Notes: generated by a model not told the origin, from the letters alone. A stretch of DNA of 64,000 nt from an uncultured Sphingomonas sp. (GCF_937871615.1 NZ_CALMPA010000045.1:212046-276045), one strand, 5' to 3'; positions 54,703-64,000 are shown, counted from the stretch's first letter. A program made the numbers and translations.

Positions 54703-55704
54703 TCAAGCCAGCGCGAGCAAGGCGTCCCGCTTTGCGAGCAGCGCGGCGAGATCGCCCTCGCCCGGCGCGGCGCTCGCCATCGCGCGATCGAGCCGCGCGC
54801 GCGACGCAGCGGAGATATCCCCCAGCCGCCCGGCGATCTCAACCATCTCGTCCATCCGCGCCCAGCAATCGAGCACCAGATCGCACCCCGCCGCGATCGC
54901 GCCAGCGGCTTTCTCCCCCGCCGTGCCGGACAGGGCCTTCATGTCGATATCATCGGTCATCAAGAGGCCATCGAAACCGATACGGCGGCGGATGATTCCC
55001 TCGATCACGATGGGAGACAGCGTCGCCGGGCGTTCGCGATCCCATGCTTCATAGACGATATGGCTGGTCATCCCCATCGCCGCGCCAGCGAGCGCGCGAA
55101 ACGGGGCGAGATCCTCCTCCAGTTCCGCGTCCGAGGCGGTGACGGTGGGCAAATCATAATGCGAATCGACGATCGCCCGGCCATGCCCCGGCATATGCTT
55201 GACCACGCCGACGACACCGCCCGCCGCCAGCCCTTCAAGCGTCGCGCGGCCCATCGCCGCGACACGCTTCGGCTCGTGCCCGTAAGCGCGCGACGCGATC
55301 GCCTCGGTCGTCCCCTCGCGCGCGACATCGAGCAGCGGCAGGCAATCGACCGTGATGCCGACCTCCGCCAGCATCAGCCCGATCGCATGGGCATTGGCGC
55401 GCGCCGCCTCGATCGCGGACATCGGCGCGCGTTCATACAGCGCGTCGAACGCCGGCCCGGCTGGAAAAGCCGGCCATTCCGGCGGCCCGAGCCGCGCGAC
55501 CCGCCCGCCTTCCTGATCGACGAGGATCGCGACATCGCCGCGCCCCTCCAGGTCGCGCAGTGAATCGGTGAGCGCGCGAAGCTGGGCGCGATCGGCCACG
55601 TTGCGCTTGAACAGAATGTAACCCGCTGGCCGCGCCTCCCGAAAGAAGGCGCGTTCGTCATCGGAGAGGGCGTGGCCGGCGAGGCCGAAGATCACTGGCT
55701 TCAT
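54703..55704 (-). CDS. nagZ: beta-N-acetylhexosaminidase NagZ
   Basis: A 333-residue glycoside hydrolase family 3 enzyme that removes GlcNAc from anhydromuropeptides in peptidoglycan recycling. ILVDQEGGRVARLGPP, the KHMPGHGRAIVDSHYDLP loop with the general acid/base His, and LLMTDDIDMKAL with the nucleophile Asp are all present. A start at 55704 gives the family N-terminus (MKPVIFGLAGHALS); an 80-codon extension overlaps the SPOR gene and is rejected. It lies between the SPOR gene and scpA in the usual alphaproteobacterial order. Confidence 0.95.
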   Translation of the reverse strand: MKPVIFGLAGHALSDDERAFFREARPAGYILFKRNVADRAQLRALTDSLRDLEGRGDVAILVDQEGGRVARLGPPEWPAFPAGPAFDALYERAPMSAIEAARANAHAIGLMLAEVGITVDCLPLLDVAREGTTEAIASRAYGHEPKRVAAMGRATLEGLAAGGVVGVVKHMPGHGRAIVDSHYDLPTVTASDAELEEDLAPFRALAGAAMGMTSHIVYEAWDRERPATLSPIVIEGIIRRRIGFDGLLMTDDIDMKALSGTAGEKAAGAIAAGCDLVLDCWARMDEMVEIAGRLGDISAASRARLDRAMASAAPGEGDLAALLAKRDALLALA

Positions 55705-55763
55705 GCGAAAGGCGATACCGCCACCGCGATCACCGCGAAAGCGGTGATGCGGCGCACGGGCGA

Positions 55764-56504
55764 TCAACTCGTCACGAAGCAGCTTTCCCCCGCCACCTTC
55801 AGCCGCCCGCAGATATCCGAGGCGGCATCCGCGCTGCCGGCATTGACGCGCAGGCGATAGACCTTGCGATCGTTGACATCGGCGGCCTGCACAGATTTCC
55901 CCAGCGTCGCGAGATAGGTGAAGCGCTTGGCGAGCGCGCTCCACGCCGCATTGGCCACCGCCTCGCTCGGGAAGGCGCCGAGCTGGACGAGCGATCCGCC
56001 CGATCCAGCGCCCGGCACCGGCGCACGCGGCGCGGAAACCGGCTCCGCCGCCTTCAGCCTGCCGCCAGCCCCCGGCACCGCGACGGCGACCGTGCGCGTG
56101 CCCGCATCGGGCGCCGGCACCGGCTTCGCCGCCGCGCGGCGACCGTCGATCGGCGTTTCGGGAACCGCCTTCAGGTCGATCGCGGCGGAGGAATTGGCGC
56201 CCGCGCTGGTGGCGATCGCCGAATCGCCCTCGCCGCTGACCTTCAGCCCGCCCGGCTCCTCCGGCTTGATCTTGTACTCGCCCGCCGGGGCCTTGATGAG
56301 GCCACCGTTGCCCGCGCCAGCAACGGCGCTGGTCTGCTGCATCCGGTAGATACCGAAAATCAGCCCCGCGAGCAGCAGCAGGCCAAGGATCACCAGCGCG
56401 ACGATGCGCAGCGCGCCCGGCTCGCCATCATCCTCCGGCTCCGCCGATTCCAACCAGGGCAGCCGATCCAGATTGTTCAGATCGACCTTATCAACGCCCG
56501 TCAT
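55764..56504 (-). CDS. SPOR-domain membrane protein
   Basis: A 246-residue bitopic protein: cytoplasmic acidic N-terminus, one membrane helix (about 34-50: IVALVILGLLLLAGLIFGIY), a long Ala/Pro-rich periplasmic linker and a C-terminal SPOR domain (VQLGAFPSEAVANAAWSALAKRF ... VYRLRVNAGSADAASDICGRL). SPOR domains bind glycan strands lacking stem peptides at the division septum. It is placed between argS and nagZ, as in Caulobacter. Confidence 0.92.
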   Translation of the reverse strand: MTGVDKVDLNNLDRLPWLESAEPEDDGEPGALRIVALVILGLLLLAGLIFGIYRMQQTSAVAGAGNGGLIKAPAGEYKIKPEEPGGLKVSGEGDSAIATSAGANSSAAIDLKAVPETPIDGRRAAAKPVPAPDAGTRTVAVAVPGAGGRLKAAEPVSAPRAPVPGAGSGGSLVQLGAFPSEAVANAAWSALAKRFTYLATLGKSVQAADVNDRKVYRLRVNAGSADAASDICGRLKVAGESCFVTS

Positions 56505-56507
56505 GGC

Positions 56508-58232
56508 TTACATCTCCGAGACCGCCTCCACCCCCATGATGGATAGACCATTGCGGATAATTTGCGCACACCCATCCGCCAAGAGCAGTCGTGCCGCGCT
56601 CGCCTGCGCATCCTCCACGACAAGGAAGCGGCGATCTGGCCGATCATTGCCGACGTTCCAGAGCGAATGGAAAGCCGCTGCCAAATCATAGAGATAAAAG
56701 GCCACCCGATGCGGCTCGCGCGCTGCCGCCGCGGTTTCCACGACACGCGGGAATTGCGCGGCGAGCTTCACCAGCGCCAATTCTTCCGTATCAAGACGGG
56801 ACAGATCGGGCGCAAGCGCGTCGATCCCCGCGTCCGCCGCGCGGCGATGCAGCGATGCGACGCGGGCATGGGCATATTGCACGTAAAAGACCGGATTGTC
56901 CTTCGACGCCTCCACCACCTTGGCGAAATCGAAATCCATCTGGGCATCGGCGCGGCGGGTGAGCATGGTGAAACGCACCACATCCTTGCCCACTTCACGC
57001 ACCACATCCGCCAGCGTGACGAAATTGCCGGCGCGCTTGGACATTTTCACCGGCTCTCCGCCGCGCAGCAGCCGCACCATCTGGACGAGCTTCACGTCAA
57101 AGCGCGTCCTGCCCTCGGTCAGCGCGGCGACGGCGGCGGTGATCCGCTTCACCGTGCCGGCATGATCCGCGCCCCAGATGTCGATCAGTTCGTCGGCGGC
57201 CTCGGCCTTCTGGAAATGATAAGCGAGATCGGCGCCGAAATAGGTCCAGCTTCCGTTCGATTTCTTGATCGGGCGATCCTGATCGTCGCCGAATTTTGAC
57301 GAACGGAACAGCGGCAGTTCCACCGGCTCCCAATCTTCCGGCGTCTCGCCCTTGGGCGCTTCGAGCACGCCATCGTAAACGAGATCGCGTTCGCGCAGCC
57401 ATTGCTCGGCGGCCTCGGGCTTGCCCGCCGCTTGCAACTCGGCTTCGGACGCGAACACGGCGTGATGGATGCCGAGCAGTGCGAGATCGGCCTTGATAAG
57501 CGCCATCATCGCATCGACCGCGCGAGTGCGGAACAGCACGAGCCAGTCGCTTTCGGGCGCCCCCACATAGCGATCGCCATATTCATCGGCCAGCGCGCGG
57601 CCAACCGGCACGAGATAATCGCCCGGATACAGCCCCTCGGTGATTTCCCCGATCGGCTCGCCCAGCGCCTCGCGATATCTGAGGTGGGCCGAGCGCGCGA
57701 GCACATCGACCTGCCCGCCGGCATCGTTGACATAATATTCGCGCGTCACGTCATAGCCGGCGAATTCCAGCAGCGTCGCCAGCGCATCGCCCACCACCGC
57801 GCCACGGCAATGACCCATGTGCATCGGGCCGGTCGGGTTGGCGGAGACATATTCGACGTTGACGCGCGTGCCATGCCCGCGCTGTGAGCGGCCATAATCG
57901 CCCCCCGCATCGCGAATCGCGGACAATTCCACCCGCCAGGTATCGTCGGTGAGGCGCAGGTTGATGAAGCCGGGGCCGGCGATCTCCACCGCCGCCACCT
58001 CGTCCAGCTTGCGCATTTCCGCCGCGATCTGCTCGGCGAGCGCGCGCGGATTGGTTTTGGCGGCCTTCGCCAGCACCATCGCGGCGTTGGTGGCGAGATC
58101 GCCGTGGCTGGTGTCGCGCGGCGGCTCCACCGTCACATTGCGGCGATCGAGATCGACCGGCAGCGAACCGGCGGCGACAAGGGCATCGAGCGCCGCATCG
58201 ACGTGTGCGGCAAAGCGGGAATAAAGCGTCAT
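56508..58232 (-). CDS. argS: arginyl-tRNA synthetase
   Basis: A 574-residue class I aminoacyl-tRNA synthetase charging tRNA-Arg. The N-terminal additional domain (PPRDTSHGDLATNAAMVLAKAAK) is followed by the HIGH-like motif in SANPTGPMHMGHCRGAV and the KMSKS-like loop VKMSKRAGNFVTL. The C-terminal DALR anticodon-binding domain ends in LLLADGCAQIIRNGLSIMGV. The start at 58232 (MTLYSRFAAHV) is chosen over one 32 codons earlier. Confidence 0.97.
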   Translation of the reverse strand: MTLYSRFAAHVDAALDALVAAGSLPVDLDRRNVTVEPPRDTSHGDLATNAAMVLAKAAKTNPRALAEQIAAEMRKLDEVAAVEIAGPGFINLRLTDDTWRVELSAIRDAGGDYGRSQRGHGTRVNVEYVSANPTGPMHMGHCRGAVVGDALATLLEFAGYDVTREYYVNDAGGQVDVLARSAHLRYREALGEPIGEITEGLYPGDYLVPVGRALADEYGDRYVGAPESDWLVLFRTRAVDAMMALIKADLALLGIHHAVFASEAELQAAGKPEAAEQWLRERDLVYDGVLEAPKGETPEDWEPVELPLFRSSKFGDDQDRPIKKSNGSWTYFGADLAYHFQKAEAADELIDIWGADHAGTVKRITAAVAALTEGRTRFDVKLVQMVRLLRGGEPVKMSKRAGNFVTLADVVREVGKDVVRFTMLTRRADAQMDFDFAKVVEASKDNPVFYVQYAHARVASLHRRAADAGIDALAPDLSRLDTEELALVKLAAQFPRVVETAAAAREPHRVAFYLYDLAAAFHSLWNVGNDRPDRRFLVVEDAQASAARLLLADGCAQIIRNGLSIMGVEAVSEM

Positions 58233-58343
58233 GGTATCCGTTCGGGTGCCGGGAATGCCGGGAATCAGAGCCCGATAGAGCAAGGCGGCGCCGGCTTCAA
58301 ATTTGGCGATCGCGCGGAGCGGGCGCACGCCCTTCTTTTCACC

Positions 58344-59135
58344 TCAGGCGGTCAGCGCGTCGACCAGTTCCTGCACCTTCTTCTGCCGCCATTGTGGAAG
58401 CGGCGCGACCAGCCAATAGCCGATCCGCGACGGCTTCGCCTCCCCGATGCGCACCACATGGCCCGCCGCCAGATCGCGCGCGGCGAGCAATTCCGGCACC
58501 GTCGCGCGCCCAAGCCCCGCCGCGGCCGCGTCTATCGCGAGGCCGGCATCGGCGACGCGGATCGGCGCGCTCGCATCCTCCGCCCCGCAGCCGGGCCATG
58601 CGATCCGCAACTCGCTGTCGGCGCCGGGGCGCTGGATGGTAATCATCCCCTCGCTCTCCAGCGCCTCGCCCTCATGCGCGCCGGGGCCTTCACCCCAGCG
58701 GATCGCGAGATCGAGATTGGCCTCGGTGAAGTCGATCACATCGTCGGCGGCGACGAGGATGAAGCGCATCTCGCCATCCCTCCGCGCGATCTCGGCAAGG
58801 CGCGGCATCAGCCATTTCTGCGTCACGTCGCGCGGGGCGGCGATGGTGAGCGATTTGGAGGATTGCCCCGCCTGCATCGCGCGGACCGAATCCTCGAAAT
58901 GCAGGAAGCCATCGCGCAGCGCGGCAAGCCCCGCCTCGCCCTCCGGCGTCAGTTCCAGCCCCTTGGTGGTGCGGCGGAACAGCACCACGCCAAGCGTATC
59001 CTCAAGCGCGCGGATCTGCTGGCCGACGGCGGCGGGCGTCACCGCCAGTTCGTCTGCCGCGCGGGTGAACGACAGATGGCGCGCCGCCGCATCGAGCACG
59101 CGCAGCCCGTTCAGGGGCAGATGCGTCCGCTTCAT
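58344..59135 (-). CDS. LysR family transcriptional regulator (GcvA-like)
   Basis: A 263-residue LysR-type regulator, a little shorter than the usual ~300. The helix-turn-helix is in LRVLDAAARHLSFTRAADELAVTPAAVGQQIRALED, followed by FRRTTKGLELTPEGE. The effector domain resembles the GcvA group (LRGDGEMRF-type core, DLAIRWGEGP). Its ATG overlaps the apaG stop (ATGA), so it is the last gene of metZ-apaG-lysR. Target unknown; the operon suggests methionine or sulfur metabolism, but that is inference. Confidence 0.9.
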   Translation of the reverse strand: MKRTHLPLNGLRVLDAAARHLSFTRAADELAVTPAAVGQQIRALEDTLGVVLFRRTTKGLELTPEGEAGLAALRDGFLHFEDSVRAMQAGQSSKSLTIAAPRDVTQKWLMPRLAEIARRDGEMRFILVAADDVIDFTEANLDLAIRWGEGPGAHEGEALESEGMITIQRPGADSELRIAWPGCGAEDASAPIRVADAGLAIDAAAAGLGRATVPELLAARDLAAGHVVRIGEAKPSRIGYWLVAPLPQWRQKKVQELVDALTA

Positions 59136-59530
59136 GCCCCCACCGCCGGCGCGAGCAGCGCGAATTTCGGAATGCCGACATCGAACATCGCGCCATCATC
59201 CCCCGTCATGCGATAGCTGCCCTGCATCGAGCCGGACGAGGTGGCAAGCGGACAACCCGATACATAATCATAGCTGCCGCCGGGCGCGATCACCGGCTGT
59301 TCGCCGACCACCCCTTCGCCCTCCACGGAATGATGCGCGCCGCGCGCATCGGTGATGATCCAGCGCCGGGCGAGGAGCTGGATCGTCCGGTCGCCGTCGT
59401 TCTCGATGCGGATGTGATAGGCCCAGAACCAGCGGCCGCGCGCCGGCTCCGACTGTTCGGGCAGATAGCTGACCGCTACACGCACCGTCACGCCATCGGT
59501 TGTTTCCTCATAAGGAAACAGCGCCTTCAC
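59132..59530 (-). CDS. apaG: ApaG domain protein
   Basis: A 132-residue ApaG, an immunoglobulin-like beta-sandwich protein linked to Co2+/Mg2+ homeostasis and diadenosine tetraphosphate phenotypes. VRVAVSYLPEQSEPARGRWFWAYHIRIEN, RRWIITDARGAHHSVEGEGVVGEQPVI and SGCPLATSSGSMQGSY are the conserved segments. It overlaps both neighbours by ATGA. Confidence 0.96.
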   Translation of the reverse strand: MKALFPYEETTDGVTVRVAVSYLPEQSEPARGRWFWAYHIRIENDGDRTIQLLARRWIITDARGAHHSVEGEGVVGEQPVIAPGGSYDYVSGCPLATSSGSMQGSYRMTGDDGAMFDVGIPKFALLAPAVGA

Positions 59531-60735
59531 AATCCCGCCGCCCTCAGCGCCTGATCGAGATCCTCGATCAGATCGTCGACATCCTCCAGCCCGACGTTCA
59601 GGCGGAGCATCCCGTCGCTCACCCCCATCTCAAGCCGCTTTTCCTCCGCCACCGAATTGTGGGTGGTGGTGGCAGGATGGGTCATCAGCGAGCGCGAATC
59701 GCCGATGTTGTTCGAAATGTCGATCAGTTGCAGCGCATCGAGCAAGGCATGTGCCTGCTTGCGCCCGCCATCGACCTCGAACGCGAAGATCGGGCCAAGC
59801 GCGTCCATCTGCGACATCGCCAGTTCGTGCTGCGGGTGGCTCGGCAGCCCCGGATGGAGCACGCGCGGCACGCGCCCCTCCATGAACCGACCGACCTTCA
59901 GCGCGCTTTCGGATTGGTGGCGGATGCGCAGATCGAGCGTCTCCATCCCCTTCAGCACCACCCAGGCATTGAACGGCGAGAGCGTCGGCCCGGTATTGCG
60001 GGTGAAGGAAAGCAGCGTGTTCTCGATGAAATCCTTCGTGCCGCACACCGCACCCGCCAGCACGCGGCCTTGCCCATCCATCATCTTGGTCGCGGAATAA
60101 GCGGTGACATCCGCGCCATATTCCAGCGGGCGCTGGAGCGCGGGCGTCGCGAAGGCGTTATCGACCACAGAAGTGATGCCACGTTCCCGCGCGATGCCGC
60201 ACACCGCGCGCAGATCGACGATATCCATCGTCGGGTTGGCCGGCGTCTCGAAGAAGAACAGCTTCGTCTCCGGGCGCGCGGCGTCGGCGAAGGTCTGCGG
60301 ATCGCGCGCGTCGACCACGGTGGTCGAAATGCCGAACTTCGGCAGCAGCGTATCGACCAGCCAGCGGCACGAGCCGAATGCCGCGCGCCCGGCGACGACA
60401 TGATCCCCGGCCTGAAGCTGGCACAGCAGCACCGCTGTCATCGCCGCCATGCCCGATGCCATGGTGCGGCACGCCTCGGCCCCTTCGAGCAGCGCGATCC
60501 GCTCCTCCAGCATCTGCACCGTCGGGTTCTGGAGGCGGGAATAGGTCATCCCCTGCTGCTCGCCCGCAAAGCGCGCGGCGGCATCACCGGCGCAATCATA
60601 GGCATAGCCGGAGGTGAGAAACAGCGCCTCGGATGTCTCGCCGAATTCCGATCGCATAGTGCCGCCGCGAATCGCGCGGGTGGCGGGGCGCCAGTTGGCG
60701 GTGATCGAGCGGTCTTGTCCGGTACGGCGTTTCAT
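59527..60735 (-). CDS. metZ: O-succinylhomoserine sulfhydrylase
   Basis: A 402-residue Cys/Met-metabolism PLP enzyme that makes homocysteine directly from O-succinylhomoserine and sulfide. FLTSGYAYDCAGDAAARFAGEQQGMTYSRLQNPTVQMLE is typical of MetZ. The PLP-lysine is in YSATKMMDGQGRVLAGAVCG, and FFETPANPTMDIVDL and SVVDNAFATP are cofactor-contact strands. The gene heads metZ-apaG-lysR. Its assignment over cystathionine gamma-synthase rests on the MetZ-like N-terminus. Confidence 0.92.
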   Translation of the reverse strand: MKRRTGQDRSITANWRPATRAIRGGTMRSEFGETSEALFLTSGYAYDCAGDAAARFAGEQQGMTYSRLQNPTVQMLEERIALLEGAEACRTMASGMAAMTAVLLCQLQAGDHVVAGRAAFGSCRWLVDTLLPKFGISTTVVDARDPQTFADAARPETKLFFFETPANPTMDIVDLRAVCGIARERGITSVVDNAFATPALQRPLEYGADVTAYSATKMMDGQGRVLAGAVCGTKDFIENTLLSFTRNTGPTLSPFNAWVVLKGMETLDLRIRHQSESALKVGRFMEGRVPRVLHPGLPSHPQHELAMSQMDALGPIFAFEVDGGRKQAHALLDALQLIDISNNIGDSRSLMTHPATTTHNSVAEEKRLEMGVSDGMLRLNVGLEDVDDLIEDLDQALRAAGL

Positions 60736-60819
60736 GCCCAGCCCTTTGCCCGCAAACCCCCGGCCACCGCAAGATGCACGGGCTTGTCGCCGCGCCTCAT
60801 CCCGCTAGACCCTGCCCCA

Positions 60820-62070
60820 ATGAGCGAAACCCGCACGGCGATCTCCTCCTGGCTTCCGCGAAGCCCGCTGCCGATCGCGATCCTGCTCGGCGCGGTGGCG
60901 GAGGCGCTGTTCCTCGTGCGCCTCGCGGTGCCGCACAAGCCGGTGTTCGACGAAATCTATTACGTGCCGGCGGCGCGCGCGTTCCTCGATCACACGCGCC
61001 TGCTCAACATAGAGCATCCACCGCTCGCCAAGGAGTTGATCGCGATCGGCATCCGCCTGTTCGGCGACACGCCCGTCGGCTGGCGCTTCATGTCAACGCT
61101 CGCCGGCACCGCTACGGTGATCGCGGTGTTCGCGATCGTCCAGTCGATGACCGGGCGGCTGCGCGCCAGCCTGTTCGCGGGCGTGCTGGCGATCCTCAAT
61201 TGCACGATTTTCGTCCAGGCGCGGGTGGCGACACTCGACGGGTTCATGGCGGCGTTCCTCTTGTCCGCGATCGCGATGATCGCCTGGGCGATGAAGCGTG
61301 GCGGTTGGGGCAAGTGGATCGCGGGCAGCGCGCTGCTCGGCGCGGCGACGGCGTGCAAATGGGCCGCCGCGCCCTATGTCGGCTTCGCCGCGATCGCTTT
61401 CCTGCTGCTGAAACGGGGCAATGCGCGGCGCTGGCCGGGGCTTCGCCCGCTGCCGGCACTGGCCGTACTGGGCGTTATCTCCGTCGCGACCTATTTCGCC
61501 ACCTTCCTCCCCGCCTTCCATTTCAGGGCGGACCCGCTGACCTGGCGCGGGCTGCTGCCGTTGCAGCACTATATGTATGCGCAGCAGGTGCAGGTGCTGC
61601 CCTCGCACATCTATCAATCGAGCTGGTGGACATGGCCGCTGCTGATCCGACCGATCTGGTATCTCTACGAGCCGATCGAGGGCGCGCAGCGCGGCATCCT
61701 GCTGATCGGCAACCCGCTCTTGATGTGGGGCGGGCTGATCGCGGTGGCGGCCTGCCTGTGGGGCTGGATGAAAACCGCCAGCCCCCGGCTGCTCGCCGCT
61801 TTCGCGCTATGGACGGCGAGCGTGGCGATCTTCGCGATCATCCCGAAATCATTGGGATTTTATTATTATTACTATCCGTCCAGCATCTTCATCGTGATCG
61901 CGATCGCCGCCGCCTTCGATCATTGGCGGGAACGGCTGGGCCGCTGGGACGCGGGGCTGACGCTCGCCGCATTCGCGGTGGCGCTCTATTTCTTCCCCGC
62001 GCTATCGGCCCAGGCGCTCGATGGGCCGGCAGCGTTCCATTACTGGACGTGGCTGCCGTCCTGGGTGTGA
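60820..62070 (+). CDS. dolichyl-phosphate-mannose-protein mannosyltransferase-like membrane glycosyltransferase (GT39/PMT)
   Basis: A 416-residue polytopic GT-C glycosyltransferase. The first periplasmic loop has HKPVFDEIYYVPAARAFL with the Asp-Glu catalytic pair of the PMT family, and IEHPPLAKELIAIGIRLFGD follows. About nine to eleven membrane helices are visible. It would transfer a sugar from a polyprenyl-phosphate donor to a protein or lipid in the periplasm. The start at 60820 (MSETRTAISSW) has no ribosome-binding site; longer frames upstream overlap metZ. It is convergent with leuB. Confidence 0.88.
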   Translation: MSETRTAISSWLPRSPLPIAILLGAVAEALFLVRLAVPHKPVFDEIYYVPAARAFLDHTRLLNIEHPPLAKELIAIGIRLFGDTPVGWRFMSTLAGTATVIAVFAIVQSMTGRLRASLFAGVLAILNCTIFVQARVATLDGFMAAFLLSAIAMIAWAMKRGGWGKWIAGSALLGAATACKWAAAPYVGFAAIAFLLLKRGNARRWPGLRPLPALAVLGVISVATYFATFLPAFHFRADPLTWRGLLPLQHYMYAQQVQVLPSHIYQSSWWTWPLLIRPIWYLYEPIEGAQRGILLIGNPLLMWGGLIAVAACLWGWMKTASPRLLAAFALWTASVAIFAIIPKSLGFYYYYYPSSIFIVIAIAAAFDHWRERLGRWDAGLTLAAFAVALYFFPALSAQALDGPAAFHYWTWLPSWV

Positions 62071-62076
62071 ACCGGG

Positions 62077-63120
62077 TTACAAAGCCGCGAGCACCGCGTC
62101 GCCCATCTCACGCGTTGAGCAATTGCCGCCAAGATCGCCGGTGCGCTTGCCCGCCGCCAGCGCCTTCGCGACCGCCGCCTCGATCCGATCAGCCGCTTCC
62201 GCTTGCCCCAGCGAGTGACGCAGCATCATCGCGGCGGAGAGGATCGCGGCGCAAGGATTGGCCTTGCCCTGCCCGGCGATATCCGGCGCCGAACCATGGA
62301 TCGGCTCATACAGCCCCTTGCCCGCCGCATCGAGCGAGGCCGATGGCAACAGCCCGATCGAGCCGACGCACATCGACGCCTGATCGGACAGGATATCGCC
62401 GAACAGATTGCCCGTGACGATCACGTCGAACTGCCCCGGCGCGCGCACGAGCTGCATCGCGGCATTGTCGACATACATGTGCGTCAGCGCGACATCGGCA
62501 TAATCCGCCGCCGTTTCGATCACCACATCACGCCACAATTGCGAGGTTTCCAGCACATTCGCCTTGTCGACCGAGCACAATTTGCCGCCGCGGCGCCGCG
62601 CCGCCTCGAACCCGGCGATGGCGATGCGGCGCACCTCGGCCTCGTCATAGCTCATCACGTCATAGCCCTGGCGCAGCCCGGCGGGGGTGGTGCGCATCCC
62701 CTTTTCGCCGAAATAAACGTCGCCGTTCAGCTCGCGGACGATCAGCAGGTCGATCGCGCGCGCCACTTCAGGGCGGAGCGCGGAAGCCTCCTCCAGCCCG
62801 GCGAACAGCCGCGCGGGGCGCAGATTGGCGAACAGGGTGAGTTCCTTGCGCAGACCGAGGATCGCCTGTTCGGGACGCAGATGCCGCTCCAGCGCATCGC
62901 AGGTTGGATCGCCGACCGCGCCGAACAGGATCGCATCCGCGCGCCGCGCCACGTCGAGCGTCTCCGGCGGCAGCGGATGGCCGGTCGCGTGATAGGCGAC
63001 GCCCCCGACCAATGCCTCCTCATAGGTGAGATCGAGCCCGAGCGCGTCGAGCACGCGCCGCGCCTCCGCGGTTACTTCGGGGCCGATGCCGTCGCCGGCG
63101 AGGATCGCGATCAAAGCCAT
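62077..63120 (-). CDS. leuB: 3-isopropylmalate dehydrogenase
   Basis: A 347-residue LeuB catalysing NAD-dependent oxidative decarboxylation of 3-isopropylmalate in leucine synthesis. It opens [24 protein letters not shown]. The substrate-binding region is [14 protein letters not shown] and [13 protein letters not shown], metal-binding is in [13 protein letters not shown] and the NAD site in [28 protein letters not shown]. It lies downstream of recO in the same direction and is convergent with the PMT gene. Confidence 0.97.
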   Translation of the reverse strand: MALIAILAGDGIGPEVTAEARRVLDALGLDLTYEEALVGGVAYHATGHPLPPETLDVARRADAILFGAVGDPTCDALERHLRPEQAILGLRKELTLFANLRPARLFAGLEEASALRPEVARAIDLLIVRELNGDVYFGEKGMRTTPAGLRQGYDVMSYDEAEVRRIAIAGFEAARRRGGKLCSVDKANVLETSQLWRDVVIETAADYADVALTHMYVDNAAMQLVRAPGQFDVIVTGNLFGDILSDQASMCVGSIGLLPSASLDAAGKGLYEPIHGSAPDIAGQGKANPCAAILSAAMMLRHSLGQAEAADRIEAAVAKALAAGKRTGDLGGNCSTREMGDAVLAAL

Positions 63121-63164
63121 GAAAGTCCCTTTCGTTCGCGGCTGCTCTTAGGCCGTGCCGACGT

Positions 63165-63896
63165 TCAGGCAACCGCCCTTTTCAGCCGGTCGAGCAGCCG
63201 CTCGCGCGCCACGAGCGGCTCGGCGCGGCGATCGCTCAGGATATCGCGCGCGAGGAAATGGCCGGTCAGCGCCAGCGCGGCCAGCGCGTCACCCCAATCC
63301 GCTTCCCCGCCATCGCGTAGGAAGGCGGGGAGCGCGAACAGCCGGGCTTCATACCCCGCCGCCGCCGCGCGGCTCACCGCGATGCCGGATTTTGGGCTGA
63401 CGAAGGCGAGATCGCCCGCGCCCTCGGTCACCACGCAGCGATCGAGATCGAGCCCGAAACCGAGTTCGGCAAGCAGCAGCAATTCGTAACGCGCGACGCT
63501 CCCGGCCCAGCCACGCGCCGCCGGGGCCGCCTCGATCGCGTCGAGCACGCCGGTGAGCGCTTCGTGGAGGCGCGGATAGGGCTGCCCCTCCGGCAGCGCG
63601 ATCGCCGTTAGCACGGTGAGCCATTCGATGGCGGCGGCGGGCAGCGGGCTTGCGAACAATGTCGCGCGGCTGCGGAGCAACTCGACCGCCAGTGCGGGGA
63701 GTTGCTCGTCGCTACGCGCGCGCCACTCGCCCCGGATCACATTCGCTGGCTGGAGAATCGGCCCGATCCGGCGGGAGCGGCCACCGCGCACATATCCCGC
63801 CTGCACCCCGTCCACCGGCGTCAGCGCGCGCACCACCGCGCCATGTTCGCCGTGCGCGCGAACCGCGAGGACGATGGCGTCGGCGATCAGATGCAT
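63165..63896 (-). CDS. recO: DNA repair protein RecO
   Basis: A 243-residue RecO that helps RecR load RecA on SSB-coated DNA. The N-terminal OB fold starts [39 protein letters not shown], then the helical domain includes [25 protein letters not shown]. The zinc-binding Cys cluster of many RecO proteins is mostly lost (only one Cys at this position). The ATG at 63896 is chosen; another ATG lies three codons earlier. It precedes leuB by 44 bases. Confidence 0.92.
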   Translation of the reverse strand: MHLIADAIVLAVRAHGEHGAVVRALTPVDGVQAGYVRGGRSRRIGPILQPANVIRGEWRARSDEQLPALAVELLRSRATLFASPLPAAAIEWLTVLTAIALPEGQPYPRLHEALTGVLDAIEAAPAARGWAGSVARYELLLLAELGFGLDLDRCVVTEGAGDLAFVSPKSGIAVSRAAAAGYEARLFALPAFLRDGGEADWGDALAALALTGHFLARDILSDRRAEPLVARERLLDRLKRAVA

Positions 63897-63942
63897 GAGC
63901 GACAATGTAGGCGAAGCCGCGCGCGATTGCTCGCGCTATCGC

Positions 63943-64000
63943 TCAGGCGCGGCGGATGCGGCGCGCGATGCCCGCCAGCGCGCGCGCGCGCGCGGCGCGG
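63943..64000 (-). CDS. possible C-terminal end of a gene running in from the right edge
   Basis: On the minus strand an open frame enters at the right edge and stops with TGA at 63945-63943, 46 bases before the recO start. The last residues read ALAGIARRIRRA, an Ala/Arg-rich end typical of this genome's proteins. Only 18 codons are visible, in a simple-sequence CG-rich stretch, so it may be chance. Confidence 0.3.
   Translation of the reverse strand, partial: RAARARALAGIARRIRRA

Noticed and set aside
63960-64000. CG-dinucleotide-rich simple sequence at the right edge as a Z-DNA or repeat feature
   Set aside because: Short and explained by alanine/arginine codons in a GC-rich coding end.

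Overview
The window is chromosomal DNA of high GC content (roughly two thirds G+C, strong G/C preference at third codon positions), densely packed with genes that often overlap by ATGA or TGATG. Gene content and order point to an alphaproteobacterium of the Sphingomonadaceae (Sphingomonas or a close relative). The evidence is the argS-SPOR-nagZ-scpAB-tatABC run, the trpG-trpD-trpC-moaC run, and a PhyR/NepR/EcfG general stress locus with an attached HWE-type kinase. There are no rRNA or tRNA genes, no CRISPR array, no insertion sequence and no phage genes.

Layout. 1-8.4 kb: the end of an RND efflux pump and its outer-membrane lipoprotein, a PEP-mutase-like enzyme, a CoA-transferase, an S10 peptidase and a SleB-type cell-wall hydrolase. 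8.4-8.5 kb: a 134-bp symmetrical inverted repeat between convergent genes. 8.5-14.3 kb: trhO, an NRDE protein, an ECF41 sigma factor with its AhpD-like partner and a consensus ECF41 promoter, and RNase R. 14.4-17.8 kb: a GGDEF-EAL-PilZ protein and a GST. 18-27.5 kb: nrdA and nrdB, separated by a PAP2 protein, an ABC transporter with no binding protein and a long structured leader, a DUF2171 protein and a methyltransferase. 27.5-31.3 kb: small enzymes (SDR, CysQ, two VOC proteins, OsmC). 31.3-35.9 kb: a four-gene oxidative operon (luciferase-like monooxygenase, MDR dehydrogenase, epoxide-hydrolase-like enzyme, P450). 36-44.6 kb: ccmF-ccmG-ccmH, purU, the trp run with moaC, an intradiol dioxygenase of lower GC, and a peroxiredoxin. 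44.6-51.7 kb: glnE and the general stress response locus. 51.7-64 kb: tatABC, scpAB, nagZ, SPOR, argS; then metZ-apaG-lysR, a PMT-like glycosyltransferase, leuB, recO.

How the parts work together. In the stress locus PhyR (anti-anti-sigma), NepR (anti-sigma) and EcfG (sigma) form the partner-switching module, and the adjacent HisKA_2 protein has a degraded ATPase domain, as expected of a phosphatase-like regulator of PhyR. Immediately downstream lies the strongest new signal in the window. It is a consensus EcfG promoter (GGAAC-N16-CGTT) followed by about 100 nt with two perfect hairpins, both with C-rich loops, the second followed by a T-rich tail. It looks like an unannotated stress-induced small RNA with anti-Shine-Dalgarno loops, comparable in logic to Caulobacter GsrN and in shape to the suhB-type C-rich sRNAs. 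An entericidin-like lipoprotein gene follows it. Other EcfG-type promoter matches precede nepR and the CoA-transferase gene.

Other regulatory highlights are the structured leader of the ABC transporter (a candidate riboswitch of unassigned class) and the ECF41 autoregulatory promoter. Two very short membrane-protein genes (25 and 47 codons) and one 55-codon NepR-resembling gene are also described.
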